NCBI RefSeq assembly: GCF_050624435.1
Contig: NW_027457716.1
Location: forward strand, 930,001 to 994,000
Length of the DNA stretch: 64,000 nt
Direction of reading: 5' to 3'
Source: Tenrec ecaudatus
Taxonomy: Eukaryota; Chordata; Mammalia; Afrosoricida; Tenrecidae
Below are positions 54,430 to 64,000 of this stretch, in pieces; the first letter of the stretch is position 1; the number at the start of each line of letters is the position of its first letter. Below the pieces are notes generated by a model. That model was not told the DNA's origin and did not search any database. It saw only the letters and a program-made list of their open reading frames with translations. Both the position numbers and the translations under genes were made by a program.

Positions 54430-55150
54430 GCTGCAGTTTCAGCCACAGGTGTGGGCCCTTTGGCGTGGACCGCCTCTCTCCTCTCTGGCTCCTCCCCAAG
54501 CCCCGCCCCAAGCCGGCCAGGCCCCGCCCACCCCCTCACCAGGCGCCTGTGCTGGCATCTCAGCAGAAATGGGCGGGGAAAGAGCTGCCTTGAGAGGAAG
54601 TGAAGGCAGACCCCTACCCCTCTCTGACCCCGCCAGCTCCTCCCACCCCGGGTCACGCCCAGACAGGGCCGGAAGTGGCGGTGTCTTATTCTGAACTGCA
54701 ACTCACTGCAAGGATTCCACTGTCGGTACTCTGCTTGGGGTGCCAGAGAAGCGCCCACAGCCTGAGCACCCTGTTGCCGGCGCTCCCAGGTGGGAGGCTC
54801 TGGGCTCCGGGACATGTATGTGGGCGGAGGCTATTTTAGTCCAGCTGACTAGGGTGCAAGCGCCCTTTCTCTCCCCCAGGAACCCTGCCGGTGCTTCTCT
54901 TGGTGAGAGGTAGGCGGGTGTCCCTAAGGCCAGTCCTATTTCCCCGCTTTCGGATTGGGTGGGGTTCATGGTGGGAGTCCCTGTTGGAGAAAGGGGATCA
55001 CGGCTGGGGTTTTGGGGTCCGGGTTCCCAGATTTGTTGCTTTGTGAGTTTCCTAACCCCCCTCCCTTGTTTCCTTCCACACAGCGATGCCTGCTCCCCGA
55101 GACTCCTTGCACCTCCTCAGCTCAAAGGTGAGCCCCGGGGTCTTGTTCTG
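54430..55150 (+). promoter_or_regulatory. CpG island with GC boxes and splice-flanked exons
   Basis: A CpG-rich block unlike the surrounding AT-rich repeats. Sp1-type sites: CCCCGCCCC (54501-54509), CCCCGCCCA (54522-54530), GGGCGGGG (54571-54578). An ETS-type CCGGAAGTG lies at 54669-54677. A donor GGTGAGAGG lies at about 54902. A 44-nt exon at 55084-55127 has acceptor TTTCCTTCCACACAG and donor GTGAGC. This looks like the start of a plus-strand transcript, divergent from the IGHV. The overlapping long frames on both strands (54218-54839) reflect GC bias. No product was identified. Confidence 0.6.
55084..55127 (+). other. candidate 44-nt internal exon
   Basis: Strong polypyrimidine plus CACAG acceptor at 55083 and AAAG/GTGAGC donor at 55128. 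Coding status is unknown. It lies 180 bp after a candidate first-exon donor. Confidence 0.4.
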
Positions 55151-55849
55151 CTGACCTCCCTCTGGACCCGATCAGAGTCTGTTCTAGGCACAAGATTTCT
55201 TGCTGAGTTCGTGACAGAAACGTCTTCCCTGGCTTTAAAATATTGGTCGCGGCCCTTTTATTTCTTAACCCCTTGTTTAGAATTCTATCTATATATTACT
55301 ATGGTTTTTTAAACCATTCCCATTTCCTTTCCTTGGTATTCTTTATTGCTTCTGTTGGGTTCAGTTTGTGAAGCACAGAAGGAGTGGATATCTGGAGATG
55401 AAATAACATGCGATGGTTTGTAAGGATGTCTGGGTGGGGTCGGGGTGGGTGGCTGGCGGAGTTGGGCACTAAGAATGAAGGATTGAGGGGACTGAACACT
55501 AGAACTGAAAGTGACTAATAAGCCTTTTTAAAGGCGATTGAATCATGGTGGGAAAATAGACAATATGAAATCGATTGTGGTAATGATTTTGCAGTGCTTA
55601 AGATGGCTGAACTATGGAATTGTGGGAATTTGTGGGATATGTGGATTCAGTGCCCCAAAAAGTGTTAAAGAAAAAAAGAAAGTTCTCCATCACAAAAGCA
55701 ATCTAACTAAACTATGCACAGAAGAATCAAAAAAAACAAACTGAAACAAAGAAACAAAAAAAAAGTAATGCTAAAGTACTTGACTTCTATTTTGGGGATG
55801 AAAATGGAAGTGACCCTGAAATGGGCCCTTGGGTTATGAACGTTGTGAG
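55151..55849. other. no gene recognised
   Basis: AT-rich towards 55.8 kb with A-rich runs (55660-55770). No repeat was securely assigned. Confidence 0.4.
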
Positions 55850-56182
55850 GCTGAAGGACAATTTACTTTACCAGAGTGCAGCGAGAGCTGGCCAGCCTGC
55901 CTGCAGGGCAACAGCAGGCGCACAGTTGCCAGGATGTCCCAGGCTTTGATGGTGGAGCAGTTTGGAATGTGCCAGTTGAGATGCCTGGTAGGCGATGAGC
56001 CCACAGTTGTCGATCAACGAGTGCACGATGTCCATGGCCCTGAATGAGATGCTGAAGTCCAAGGGGACTTACTGGAGCACCTTGTGCACATACACAAGAG
56101 TAAGCCTCTGCTGCTGCACTGGCATTTCTTACAGTGCTCCCTCTGAGCCTTAGCTAGAGTCTCCATGGACTTATCAGGGTCA
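55850..56182 (-). pseudogene. histone H2B pseudogene
   Basis: Reading the minus strand from 56182 down, pieces in shifting frames follow H2B order: a basic N-terminal tail (LAKAQREHCKKC in place of the lysine-rich tail), a VYV(H)KVL-like block, ISFRAMDIVHSLIDN (the alpha-2 helix), a QLAH block, and LLLP before the C-terminal helix near 55890. Length of about 333 bp fits a 126-residue histone. Frameshifts and stops make it dead. The source could be a replication-type histone retrocopy or a relic gene. It abuts an old 28S fragment of opposite orientation. Confidence 0.72.
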
Positions 56183-56183
56183 A

Positions 56184-56376
56184 GTGGGTTGTTTGACTGG
56201 GACAGTACACCTGGCAAAGGTAATGTAGGTGTCTTAAGGTGAGCTGAGGGAGGACAGAAACCTCCCCTGGAGCAGAAGGGCTAAAGCTTGCTGGATCTTG
56301 ATTTTCAGGAATATAGACTGTGAAAGCAGGACCTCCAGATTCCTCTGACCTTTTGGGTTTTCAGCAGGAATTGCTG

Positions 56377-56408
<32 letters not shown>

Positions 56409-56460
56409 TGGCTAAGTGTTCATAGTGATGTCACTTTTTAATCCTTCAATGTTGGAATGA
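56184..56460 (+). pseudogene. old 28S rRNA pseudogene fragment
   Basis: Follows 28S rRNA order: 'TTTGACTGGGACAGTACACC', 'GAGGGAGGACAGAAACCTCC', 'GGAGCAGAAGGGCTAAAGC', 'AAAAGTTACCACAGGGATAA', 'CTGGCTTGTGGTGGCTAAG'. Changes are mostly C-to-T and G-to-A, as expected from methyl-CpG decay of old rDNA copies. No A-tail is visible at its 3' edge. It comes from peptidyl-transferase-proximal domain V. Confidence 0.9.
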
Positions 56461-57295
56461 TTTGATCTGATCTCCCCTGTAAGATGGGGGTGGAGAGAGA
56501 AGGGCTGGGTTAGAGGAGAGAGGAGGGAGGACAGAGGAGCGGAAGGAGGAGAAAGAGAGAGATTGGAGCAGCTTCCACACACCCTGATGGCCCCTAATCT
56601 GGATTCCCAGGCTGCCCCCTGCCCGACAAGGTGGGTATACCAGCCACTGAGTGGGGACTTAATTGTTTTTCTAGACACTACGTAGGTGGTCGACTGGTAG
56701 ATCCTATTAGGAAAACACGTTGGAGATGCTCACATTGTGCACTGTGTGTCAGCATGCCAGTTGGATCCCTGGCCCACTGTCGGCGCTCTCCAACCCTGGG
56801 GTCCCCAGGCTCTCCCTCCTGTTCTCACAAACTTTTAAATAGTTGAGTTGGATTCCATTTTAGTTTCTTAGATCTTATCATTGTTTCAAAATGTTTCACA
56901 AAATGTCTATTTTCAATTCTATTATTTTACTTACATGATTTTTGTGTGTACATATGTGCATGTGTGTGTACCATGCACACGTTTTTGTAGTATCCTTTTG
57001 GATCACCACTAAGGAGGTCGACCAGTAGTCTTGTTCGGAAATATGTGTGCTACCTGCCAAGTGCGTATATAAATCCGCTATTCCTGTTTGTGCCCATTTT
57101 AGCCCTGCAGCCGGGCTGGCCAGCTCACTATTCGCTAGCAAACAGCATCACCTCCTCCTCCTCTTGTGTTTTAGGAGGGTATCGGTGTGTTGGAAAGATA
57201 GTCAGCATCTTAATATATAAGAGTTAATAGTTTGGGAGTTGGAGATTAGCAGTTAATCACTAGGGATTTAAGTACCAAATTATTTTTGAGTGTTG
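56461..57295. other. no gene recognised
   Basis: A purine-rich stretch at 56480-56570, then unique-looking sequence. Frames lack signatures. Confidence 0.45.
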
Positions 57296-57299
57296 AAAT

Positions 57300-57945
57300 G
57301 TAGCCTACAACTTTTTTACATTTACTAGCTATAGCATTTATCACCTATTTGGCATCTTTTTATATGAAATCATCAATTTATGATGAAGAAGGAATTTTCA
57401 CTTGTTTCTGGAAGTTTTTCTTCCTTTTATTAATTCTTTTTTTCTGATTAATTTAGCTAGTACAATTTTTAATATGAGTGGTGGAAATGGACACGTATGT
57501 TTATGCTGATTCTGAGGTAGTGTGAATTTTTTCCTCTTCTACATGTGAAATTTGCAGTTTTTTTCATGAATGTGTATTAGCATATTGGATTTGACCTATT
57601 TCATGTTAGATTTGTAGTTGTTTTTAACGTGAAAAGCTTTTGACTTTGTTTAGTATGTATTCTGTGTCTATTTAGATAATTGACTTTCCCCCCCATCAGT
57701 AGACATATCTGAGTGTTTATTTTCTTGTGTTAATTCAGTTCTGGGATGAATTAGAATTAATCATGATACATACTTATTTTAATATATTATCTGTCTCAGT
57801 TTCCTGCTTTTAATGTAACTTTTTCATTCAGATCCCTTATCAACACTGGTCTACAGTTTTCTTAAAGTATCATTATCTGACATTGGTCTCAGGTTACTTC
57901 TGGTCTCAGAGATGGTGTTACTAAGTACTCTCTCAAAACTATTGT
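57300..57945 (-). mobile_element. L1 ORF2 reverse-transcriptase relic
   Basis: Antisense of the L1 ORF2 RT region: 'AATTCAGTTCTGGGATGAAT', 'CAACACTGGTCTACAGTTTT', 'GGTCTCAGAGATGGTGTTAC'. Codons are scrambled by substitutions and indels, and there is no open frame. Confidence 0.65.
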
Positions 57946-58242
57946 TATGTTGGAACCCAATAAGTTGAACTTAAACAACAAAACAGTAAAAAAAAAGTGT
58001 TTATTCATCTTTTGTGAATACTCTGCCAAAATTTTTAGTTTTCATGTATCATACAGTTAGGCTGGAAGTTTCTCATGACATTTTATTTTGATTCAATTGA
58101 TTATAGACCTTCTAAACATACTGAAATCCAGTGAGTTAACTATTGTCAGTCTCTTGCTCTGCTAGATCTCTGATCTTCCAGCTGAACCCTCAGTGTACAG
58201 GACTACATGATTCACAGTTTCCTTGAAAGACAAATAGCTACT

Positions 58243-58257
58243 CAAAACTTAGTGACT
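58243..58257. repeat. target-site duplication, left copy
   Basis: CAAAACTTAGTGACT, identical to 58710-58724. It marks the integration site of the 28S retropseudogene. Confidence 0.96.
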
Positions 58258-58709
58258 TTGGTGTATGTGCTTGGCTGGGGAGCCAATGGGGCGAAGCTAC
58301 CATCTGTGGGATTATGACTGAATGCCTCTAAGTCAGAATCCCGCCCAGGAGGAACGATACGGCAGCGCCGCGGAGCCTCGGTTGGCCTCGGATAGCTGGT
58401 GCTCTGCCGTCCCCGCCGGCAGGCGGGCCACGAGCGCATCCGCCTCGGCGGGCCACGCGCTTGCCCCCGCTGTGCTTCGGAACCGGGGTCTGGTACAGAG
58501 TGCCCCACGTCCCGGGAAACGGGTCGCGGCCGGAAAGGCGGCCGCCCCCTCGCCCGTCACGCACCGCACGTTCGTGGGGAGCCTGGTGCTAAACCATTCG
58601 TAGACGACCTGCTTCTGGGTCGGGGTTTTGTACATAGCAGAGCAGCTCCCTCGCTGCGATCTATTGAAAGTCAGCCCTCCACACAAGGGTTTGTAAAAAA
58701 AAAAAAAAA
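58258..58709 (+). pseudogene. 28S rRNA 3'-end retropseudogene with poly(A)
   Basis: The last ~437 nt of 28S rRNA, from 'TTTGGTGTATGTGCTTGG' to the mature 3' end '...ACACAAGGGTTTGT', followed by about 15 A's (58695-58709). Landmarks: 'GGCAGCGCCGCGGAGCCTCG', 'GGAAACGGGTCGCGGCCGG', 'CACGCACCGCACGTTCG'. Few differences are seen from the conserved parts. A perfect 15-bp target duplication shows L1-machinery insertion of a polyadenylated rRNA fragment. All ORFs at 58242-58749 are shadows. It is young relative to the 56.2 kb copy. Confidence 0.96.
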
Positions 58710-58724
58710 CAAAACTTAGTGACT
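58710..58724. repeat. target-site duplication, right copy
   Basis: CAAAACTTAGTGACT, identical to 58243-58257, directly after the A-tail. Confidence 0.96.
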
Positions 58725-59108
58725 GTGCTGCCCTTAGACTAGAGCTCATGTTTGTGAAAATACTCTGCCATCTGGCATGCTGTGAGGCCCTTAGAGAACT
58801 GCCTTCAGCTCACCAGAAGAATGGATTAATGAGGGGTAGGAATGCCTCAGTGATTTCGTTGTCACCTTGTTTGTTCCAATTTTATTAACTGAAGAAACCT
58901 CTTCCCTTTTTTAATGAGAGAAATAATACCTTATGTAAACACACACTAATGTCTTTGTGTTTGTGCTGGATGCATATTTGTGGATTCTGAGACTGTTATG
59001 TCAGCTGTCATTGAGTCAATTCGATTTCACAGGGACCCATTGCACAACAACAAAGCACTGCACTATCCTGTGCCATCCTCACAATTGAGGATGAATGTAT
59101 GTTTTTAA
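58725..59108. other. no gene recognised
   Basis: Unassigned sequence. A SINE/RTE-tail-like 'GTCATTGAGTCAATTCGATT' lies at about 59008. Confidence 0.4.
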
Positions 59109-59109
59109 A

Positions 59110-59700
59110 AATTTAATTAATTTATTTATTTTAACTCATTTTATTAGGGGCTTATACAGCTTGTATTACAATCCATGCATACATCCATTGTGTTAAGCAC
59201 ATTTGTACATATGTTGCTATCAATTGTTTTTAAAAAATTTTCTTTATACTTGAGCCCTTGGTATCAGCTCCTCGTTTTTTTCCTCCCTCATGAAGCCATG
59301 ATAATTTATGTTTTTATTGCTTTTTCGTGTCTTATATTGACCGATGTCTCCCTTCCACCCCTTTTCTGTTGTCCATTCCTGAGAAGGAGTTATATGTAGA
59401 TCATTGTGTTTATTTCCTCCTTCACCCCCCACCTACTACTTACCCCCCTGGTATTGCTACTCTGATTATCAGTCCTGCTGGGTTTTATCTGCCCTTGATT
59501 CCCTGTGTTTCTAGCTCTTATCGGTAACCATGTGCTTTCTCTAGTCTAGCCAGAATTGTATGGTAGGTTTGGGTTCATGATAGTGGGGCGGGGAGGGGGG
59601 GGTGGGGGGGGGAGGGAGCACTAAAGATGTAGAGAAAAGTTGTATGTTTCATTGGTGCTATACTGCACCCTAACTGGCTCTTCTCATCCTTTCACCTTTT
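59110..59700 (-). mobile_element. family A L1-type 3'UTR, part 1
   Basis: Antisense copy: 'CATTTTATTAGGGGCTTATA', 'AAGCACATTTGTACATATG', a G-run at 59584-59615. It stops at a family B insertion and resumes near 60405. Confidence 0.85.
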
Positions 59701-59701
59701 C

Positions 59702-60400
59702 TGATAGGTTGGTTTATTGTGCCAACTTGGGCAATAGGAACATTGTATTAATAATGTTGCAGTTTGATTGGAGGGCAAATAGATAAATGGCTAGGCAAAT
59801 CCTGCCTCTCTCTCTCTCTCTCTCTCTCTTGCTCCCTTCTGATCAGATCAGGGTGTGCCTGCTAGTTCTCTGCCCCAACTTGTGAGCTACACTAACAGTG
59901 GGACTGCCAACCTGTGGATCATGTCGCTAGAACTTGAGATTCCTTCGAGAAGTGGTTCATCATGTTGCTGGTTTATACATCACTTGAGCTTGGGACTGTT
60001 GGATCCTATTGTCTTGCTGACTGTTGATGACCTGACCTTCTGTTTGCTTTCTGTGTCCACACTGCCTGCATTGCCCTACATAAGACTCACCTGTCTGCTT
60101 CCTTGACCTTGGACCCAGGGGCTCTCATGAGTTGAAGGATTTCCAGTATATTAAATGTTTCATGGAAGTGAGATGAACTGAGCATTTTGTACAGCTGTGT
60201 GGACTAATTAGCTGCTATATTCTTTTGTGCTTTATATGTCTATCCATTATATATAATACATAATAATATATAATGATTATATATATTATATAGAATGATT
60301 TTATATATCATGATTATATATAATATATATAATAGATGTATACAGCACATAAATATATATACATATATATGTATATATATTTACAAGTGTCCTGGTTTAG
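59702..60400 (+). mobile_element. repeat family B nested in family A
   Basis: Starts 'GGTTGGTTTATTGTGCCAAC', has a CT run (59809-59829), 'TGTGTGGACTAATTAGCTGC', and a strongly AT-rich end. Confidence 0.62.
60240..60385. repeat. TA-rich low-complexity tract
   Basis: Almost pure A/T with imperfect TATA repeats, at the 3' end of family B where the 15.6 kb copy also has a TA-rich stretch. Confidence 0.9.
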
Positions 60401-60404
60401 TTTA

Positions 60405-61605
60405 TAAAATACCCTTCTGTAAGGGGGTGTCCACTTGCCTACAGATGGACTGTATGTCTCATTCCATACTCCCCCTCTTTGACATTGATAGGATTTTTGT
60501 TTTGTGTCTCTGATGCCTGATCCCTGATCCTATTGATACCTCATGATCACACGGGTTTGTGTGCTTCTTCCATGTGGAGTTTGTTGCTTCTCAGCTAGAT
60601 GACCTTTGGGACCCCAGATGCTATTATTTTGATAGGCAGACAGCATCAACTTTCTGCACCATTTTGTCTTAATTGATTGTGTCAGGAAGCTGAGCATCAC
60701 AGAATGCCAGGTTATTAGAGCAAAGTCTCCTTTCATTGAGGGAGTACTGGAATAGAGGTCCAATGTCCGTCTGCTACCTTAATACTTAACATTTAAATAT
60801 ATGTACATAGATTTATTTCCATTTCATCATATATATTTAAATATGCAAATGACTGTATTTAGAAATTTATAAATGCCCTTTGTCTCCTAGTACTTTCCTC
60901 TATTTCCTTTTACTTTCCTCTTGTCCCACTATCATGTTTGGCATTCATCAGTTTTCAGTAATTCCTCTCATTACATTGCCCTTGATCACGCCCTACCAGG
61001 CATCCCAGAGTATCTTCGACATCGATTTTAGGATTTTAGATTACTTGTGTCCTTGACCCCAGGTTAACAACCACTTCCTTTCCCCCGCTTCCCCGTCTCC
61101 TGTATCCCCCCCCAGAACCATCAGCCCCATTGTTTTCTCCTCTGGTGTGTTTATCTTGCCTATCTTATCTAGATAGACATGCAAAGACAATAGTAAGCAC
61201 AAACACAAGACAGAGCAAAACAAACAAAAAACAACTATTGGAGAAAAAGAGAAAAGACTAGAAATCGTCCCAGGTTTGTTTTTTGACCATTAAGAGTATT
61301 TTACTATCGGTTGAGTTTGATGTGGTACCATGCCTTGGCCACACACTCTATTTTTTAATTTCCCGGGCACTTCATTGCTTTGCTCCCCTTGCTGCTCTGT
61401 TGCATGCCCTTAGCATTTTGCCCCAGTGTGGTGGAGTCAGATCGAGCACATTTCCCACACTGTGCCACTAGTGTTGTCCCTCATAGTGCTATGGGTCATT
61501 GAGGGATGTTGTGTCTTGTGGTGTGGCTGGGCCTATGGTCCTCTCTGTGCATTGGCCAATTTGAGCAAGAATATCATGCTTGGGGTTTGGTGGGCCGTGA
61601 TGTGA
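60405..61605 (-). mobile_element. family A L1-type 3'UTR, part 2
   Basis: Resumes with 'GTAAGGGGGTGTCCACTTGC', 'TGTGTGCTTCTTCCATGTGG', 'ATTGAGGGAGTACTGGAATA', 'CATGCAAAGACAATAGTAAG', following the order of 26.5-28.0 kb. No ORF. Confidence 0.82.
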
Positions 61606-61614
61606 GGGTGAACA

Positions 61615-62080
61615 AATTGTCGCAGTCACTTTGTTAATCCATTTAGTAGAGGGATTCATGTTTTTCACTGCCCTTCGTCTTTTGCAAACAGAATATCCTT
61701 TTCAAGGAATGATGTTTTCTGATAATATGTCCAAAGTATATAATATGAACTCTCACCATCCTTACCTCTAAGTAGCACTCTGTCATTACTTCTTCCAAGA
61801 CAGACTTGTTTGTCCTTTGCCTGTCCATGGTAAGTGAGATATTCTTGACCAGAACCACAATTCTAATGCATTCATTGTTCCTCAGCCTTCCTTTGTCCAT
61901 CTTTCAAATGCACATGAAATCAATTGACAATAGCATGTTTTGGTCAGGTGAACCGAGTCCTCGAGGTAATATCTTTTCCTTTCAATACTCTAAAGAGGCA
62001 TAGTTCAGCAGATTTAGCTAATACAGTGTAACTATTGATCTCTTGACTATTATTTTCAGTATTCAGGGTTTTTGTTTGGT
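61615..62080 (-). mobile_element. RTE 3' fragment
   Basis: Antisense RTE 3' end: 'TGTCGCAGTCACTTTGTTAA', 'AGAATATCCTTTTCAAGGAA', 'CTCTCACCATCCTTACCTCT', 'AGACAGACTTGTTTGTCC'. The 5' part is absent. Confidence 0.78.
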
Positions 62081-62164
62081 CTTTTTTCCATAAGCTAACC
62101 AATTTTCTGGAAGGAGTTAAAATTTACTCAAGCTTTAGATTAAGAATTTTGATAAATGAGAGGC

Positions 62165-62482
62165 TGTCAGAGCCAGCCGACTAGTCAAACAGTCCTGAAA
62201 GGGGGAGTGATGATTAAGGAAAAAGGAGAGACAAAAAGTATTGGGAGGGCAACAGGGAATACTGAAGCCTGGAGTTTATTTTACATATTTTTTTATCCAT
62301 GCAGATACAACCGGGGTTAATTATCTCATTGTTAAGCAACTACATTTGATACATTTGCATACTTCCTTGTTCTTGTTTTTAAGTGTCTATTCTAAACATA
62401 AAGTCGCAGAAGAAATCACACAATGATACATAGGTCATGAGAATTCTGTCCTTTCAAGGCTGAGTCTTAATGGCCTTCAACA
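62165..62482 (-). mobile_element. 3' LTR of a class II endogenous retrovirus
   Basis: On the minus strand, TGTTGAAGG... directly after the polypurine tract, ending ...CTGACA, about 318 bp. It contains an AATAAA signal (complement at 62276-62281) about 110 bp before the end. TG...CA termini and the position after env support a 3' LTR. The 5' LTR lies outside the window, so pairing and target duplication cannot be tested. Confidence 0.65.
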
Positions 62483-62483
62483 A

Positions 62484-62494
62484 CTCCCCCTTTT
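62484..62494 (-). other. polypurine tract of the ERV
   Basis: AAAAGGGGGAG on the minus strand, one or two bases before the LTR start. This is the plus-strand primer site for retroviral DNA synthesis. Confidence 0.7.
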
Positions 62495-63055
62495 CTATTT
62501 ACTGAAGGTGTCTTTACTCAAAATGTCGGCAACTGACTGTGCCTGTCTTAGGTTGTGGAGTCCTCAAATCACCCTTACCTGTCATCAGTCACAGTCCTGT
62601 TGGTGACTATGACCCGTGTTAGTTTGGGAAACTCAGACTCCATCTTACGCATCTCTGACTAACCAGCCTCCGTCTTACACCCCTGTTTGGGGAGGGGGCA
62701 AAGTGCACAGGTGTACTTCATGAAGCTTTGTTCTTAAGTCCAATAATTCAACCATAACCCTGTGCAGTATCATAGGGAGTATGCATGAGATCAACAATAC
62801 ACACACTCCCGCTCTGACTAGAGACATAAGCATGTGAGGTAGGCCTCTGAGATTTCCTAATGAAGGGAAAGCAACTCAAAAGTGCTGGAGCCAATCCTCA
62901 GCAAGTTTAGCGGCATCAAAATCAAGAGACTTAGCATATTTTATGGCTAATATTTTTTGATGGAGTTGTAATAAATCTAAAGACTCATTAGTATTGTGCT
63001 ATGTACCTTGAAGATGGTTCTTCACTTTAATCCAGCTATACTGACTGTTATTGTA
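62495..63055 (-). pseudogene. ERV: degraded 3' part of env and untranslated region
   Basis: Antisense continuation of the transmembrane subunit from 63055 to about 62885 with at least two in-frame stops (near 63055 and 63012). The membrane anchor and cytoplasmic tail cannot be read in any frame. The rest is 3' untranslated sequence with two similar blocks (CAGACTCCATCTTACGC and CAGCCTCCGTCTTACAC, 62634-62680). Confidence 0.6.
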
Positions 63056-63998
63056 CTATTTAGGTGTAACACAGATCCATGTACGTACAGCATGGCACTG
63101 TAGACTAGACCTGGCCTTAAGCCCTTGCACCTCATCTCCTAAATACATGACCATGTCATAAAGAGCATTTACTTTTTGTTCTAACTTCCTGTCTATATCT
63201 TCTTGAGTTCCCAACACAGTAGTCACATTTTTGGATAATTCATTTACACAGTGGGCAGTTTGTATGATTTGTGAAAGTACAATTGCTGCAGTAGTAGCAG
63301 TAGCACCTAAACTTAGTATATGTAAAATACTTGCTATAAGCAAACCTACAAAGCACATGGGTCTGGTTAATGCTTTTCAATCTCTTCTAATACCTGTAAC
63401 CCTCTTTCTGAACACCAAGCCCCAGTAATATTCACTGGTAGCATAACAAAAGAAGATTGATACAAAATGGCGATGATAATATCTTCAGGGGACCAGGTAA
63501 TAAAAGTAGACAAATTACAATTATTACAAGACATGTTAAACTTAGAATCATCATGATCTATAGTAATATTCCCTGCCAAAAGTACATAAGGCGATGGTAC
63601 GCAGGCAGTAACGTTTCCCTGCGGTCTGGAGGAAGGGCCCATAAGCTTCGTGTCCACTAAAGCAGCCCCTATTTTCCACCATTGAATTTGTGGAAAACCC
63701 GAGTCTGACCACCAAAGTCCTACAGACAGCCCCCTTTCCCATTCAGCAGTGTTTTTTTTTAGTATTGTCCTGGTTGCGAGACCAAGCTATGATATATAAT
63801 TCCTTTGAGATATTATACCTGATGGGCTTGTCCGTGAGACACAATCTCTACAATATGCTTTTATTCTTTTGAGTCTCTAGTCCACAAGGGGAAAAAGACT
63901 GCGGAGTGGGTGAGATTACATTTCCTTCACTTTGTACAGGGAGGGCATGAGTCATTAACTCACACCTTGATTTCCGGACCTTCCCAGACAGGAGGATA
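63056..63998 (-). pseudogene. ERV class II (betaretrovirus-like) env relic, continues off window
   Basis: Minus-strand frames carry parts of a retroviral envelope gene. 63367-63742 is a surface-subunit C-terminal part with several N-x-S/T sites. 63056-63358 is a transmembrane-subunit ectodomain with an Ala/Thr-rich hydrophobic fusion-peptide-like region and heptad-repeat-like segment, resembling the HERV-K/MMTV group. A frameshift near 63365 separates the two subunits and no clear dibasic cleavage site is visible there. Further stops follow below 63056. Its pol/gag and 5' LTR would lie beyond the right edge. Defective for envelope function. Confidence 0.72.
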
Positions 63999-64000
63999 TA

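Noticed and set aside
54218-54839. Overlapping long frames on both strands (158, 100, 151, 79 codons)
   Set aside because: GC-rich CpG island suppresses stop codons. No domain and opposite-strand overlap.
58242-58749. Several frames of 78-138 codons on both strands
   Set aside because: They are 28S rRNA sequence.
1-64000. CRISPR array, operon, or prokaryotic defence/toxin system
   Set aside because: Repeats are dispersed SINE/LINE copies with TSDs and nesting, not regularly spaced units. No prokaryotic coding density.

Overview
This is 64 kb of eukaryotic, placental-mammal DNA. It is repeat-rich, with no operons, no bacterial gene structure and almost no long open reading frames. About 30 copies of the tRNA-derived AfroSINE, several BovB-like RTE LINEs with matching 3' tails, and L1 3'UTR families typical of Afrotheria place the source in Afrotheria. 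A hAT MITE of the SPIN type at 29.42-29.58 kb favours a tenrec, because SPIN is known from tenrec among afrotherians. That species call is inference from remembered family distributions, not from a search.

The one gene segment that looks intact is an immunoglobulin heavy-chain variable (IGHV) segment on the minus strand. It comprises an octamer (54127-54134), leader exon (53975-54020), intron, V exon (53578-53887) and a 23-bp-spacer recombination signal (53539-53577). It codes an extra cysteine pair at the CDR1 and CDR2 borders. A second IGHV signal with no intact V exon survives near 50.75 kb in the same orientation. The window is therefore probably inside an IGH V cluster, with D/J/C expected towards lower coordinates, or in an IGHV orphon cluster.

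Layout. 0-13 kb: old unique sequence with AfroSINEs, MIR, an L1 fragment and an 833-bp L1-type insertion with perfect 16-bp target duplications. 13.7-16.1 kb: an L1 3'UTR interrupted by an RTE and another repeat. 17.6-19.7 kb: an MLT1-type LTR, a purine tract and a MIR. 20.5-24 kb: a near full-length RTE containing a foldback. 26-28 kb: a 2.08-kb non-coding retroelement inside an AfroSINE. 29.3-30.3 kb: nested hAT elements. 34.6-42.8 kb: three old RTE copies riddled with insertions, including a palindromic MITE. 43.6-49.9 kb: plus-strand L1 3'UTR copies, a deleted RTE and a possible solo LTR. 50-54.2 kb: the IGHV region.

Beyond the IGHV there is a CpG island with splice-flanked exons (54.43-55.15 kb), a histone H2B pseudogene abutting an old 28S rRNA fragment (55.85-56.46 kb), an L1 ORF2 relic, and a young polyadenylated 28S rRNA retropseudogene with perfect 15-bp target duplications (58.24-58.72 kb). 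The window ends in the 3' half of a defective class II endogenous retrovirus on the minus strand (env relic, polypurine tract, 3' LTR).

I found no new biological system. The most worthwhile signals are the CDR1/CDR2 cysteine pair of the IGHV, the transferred hAT MITE, the rRNA retropseudogene, the RTE foldback and the CpG-island promoter. Repeat boundaries are by eye and usually good to about 10-30 bp.
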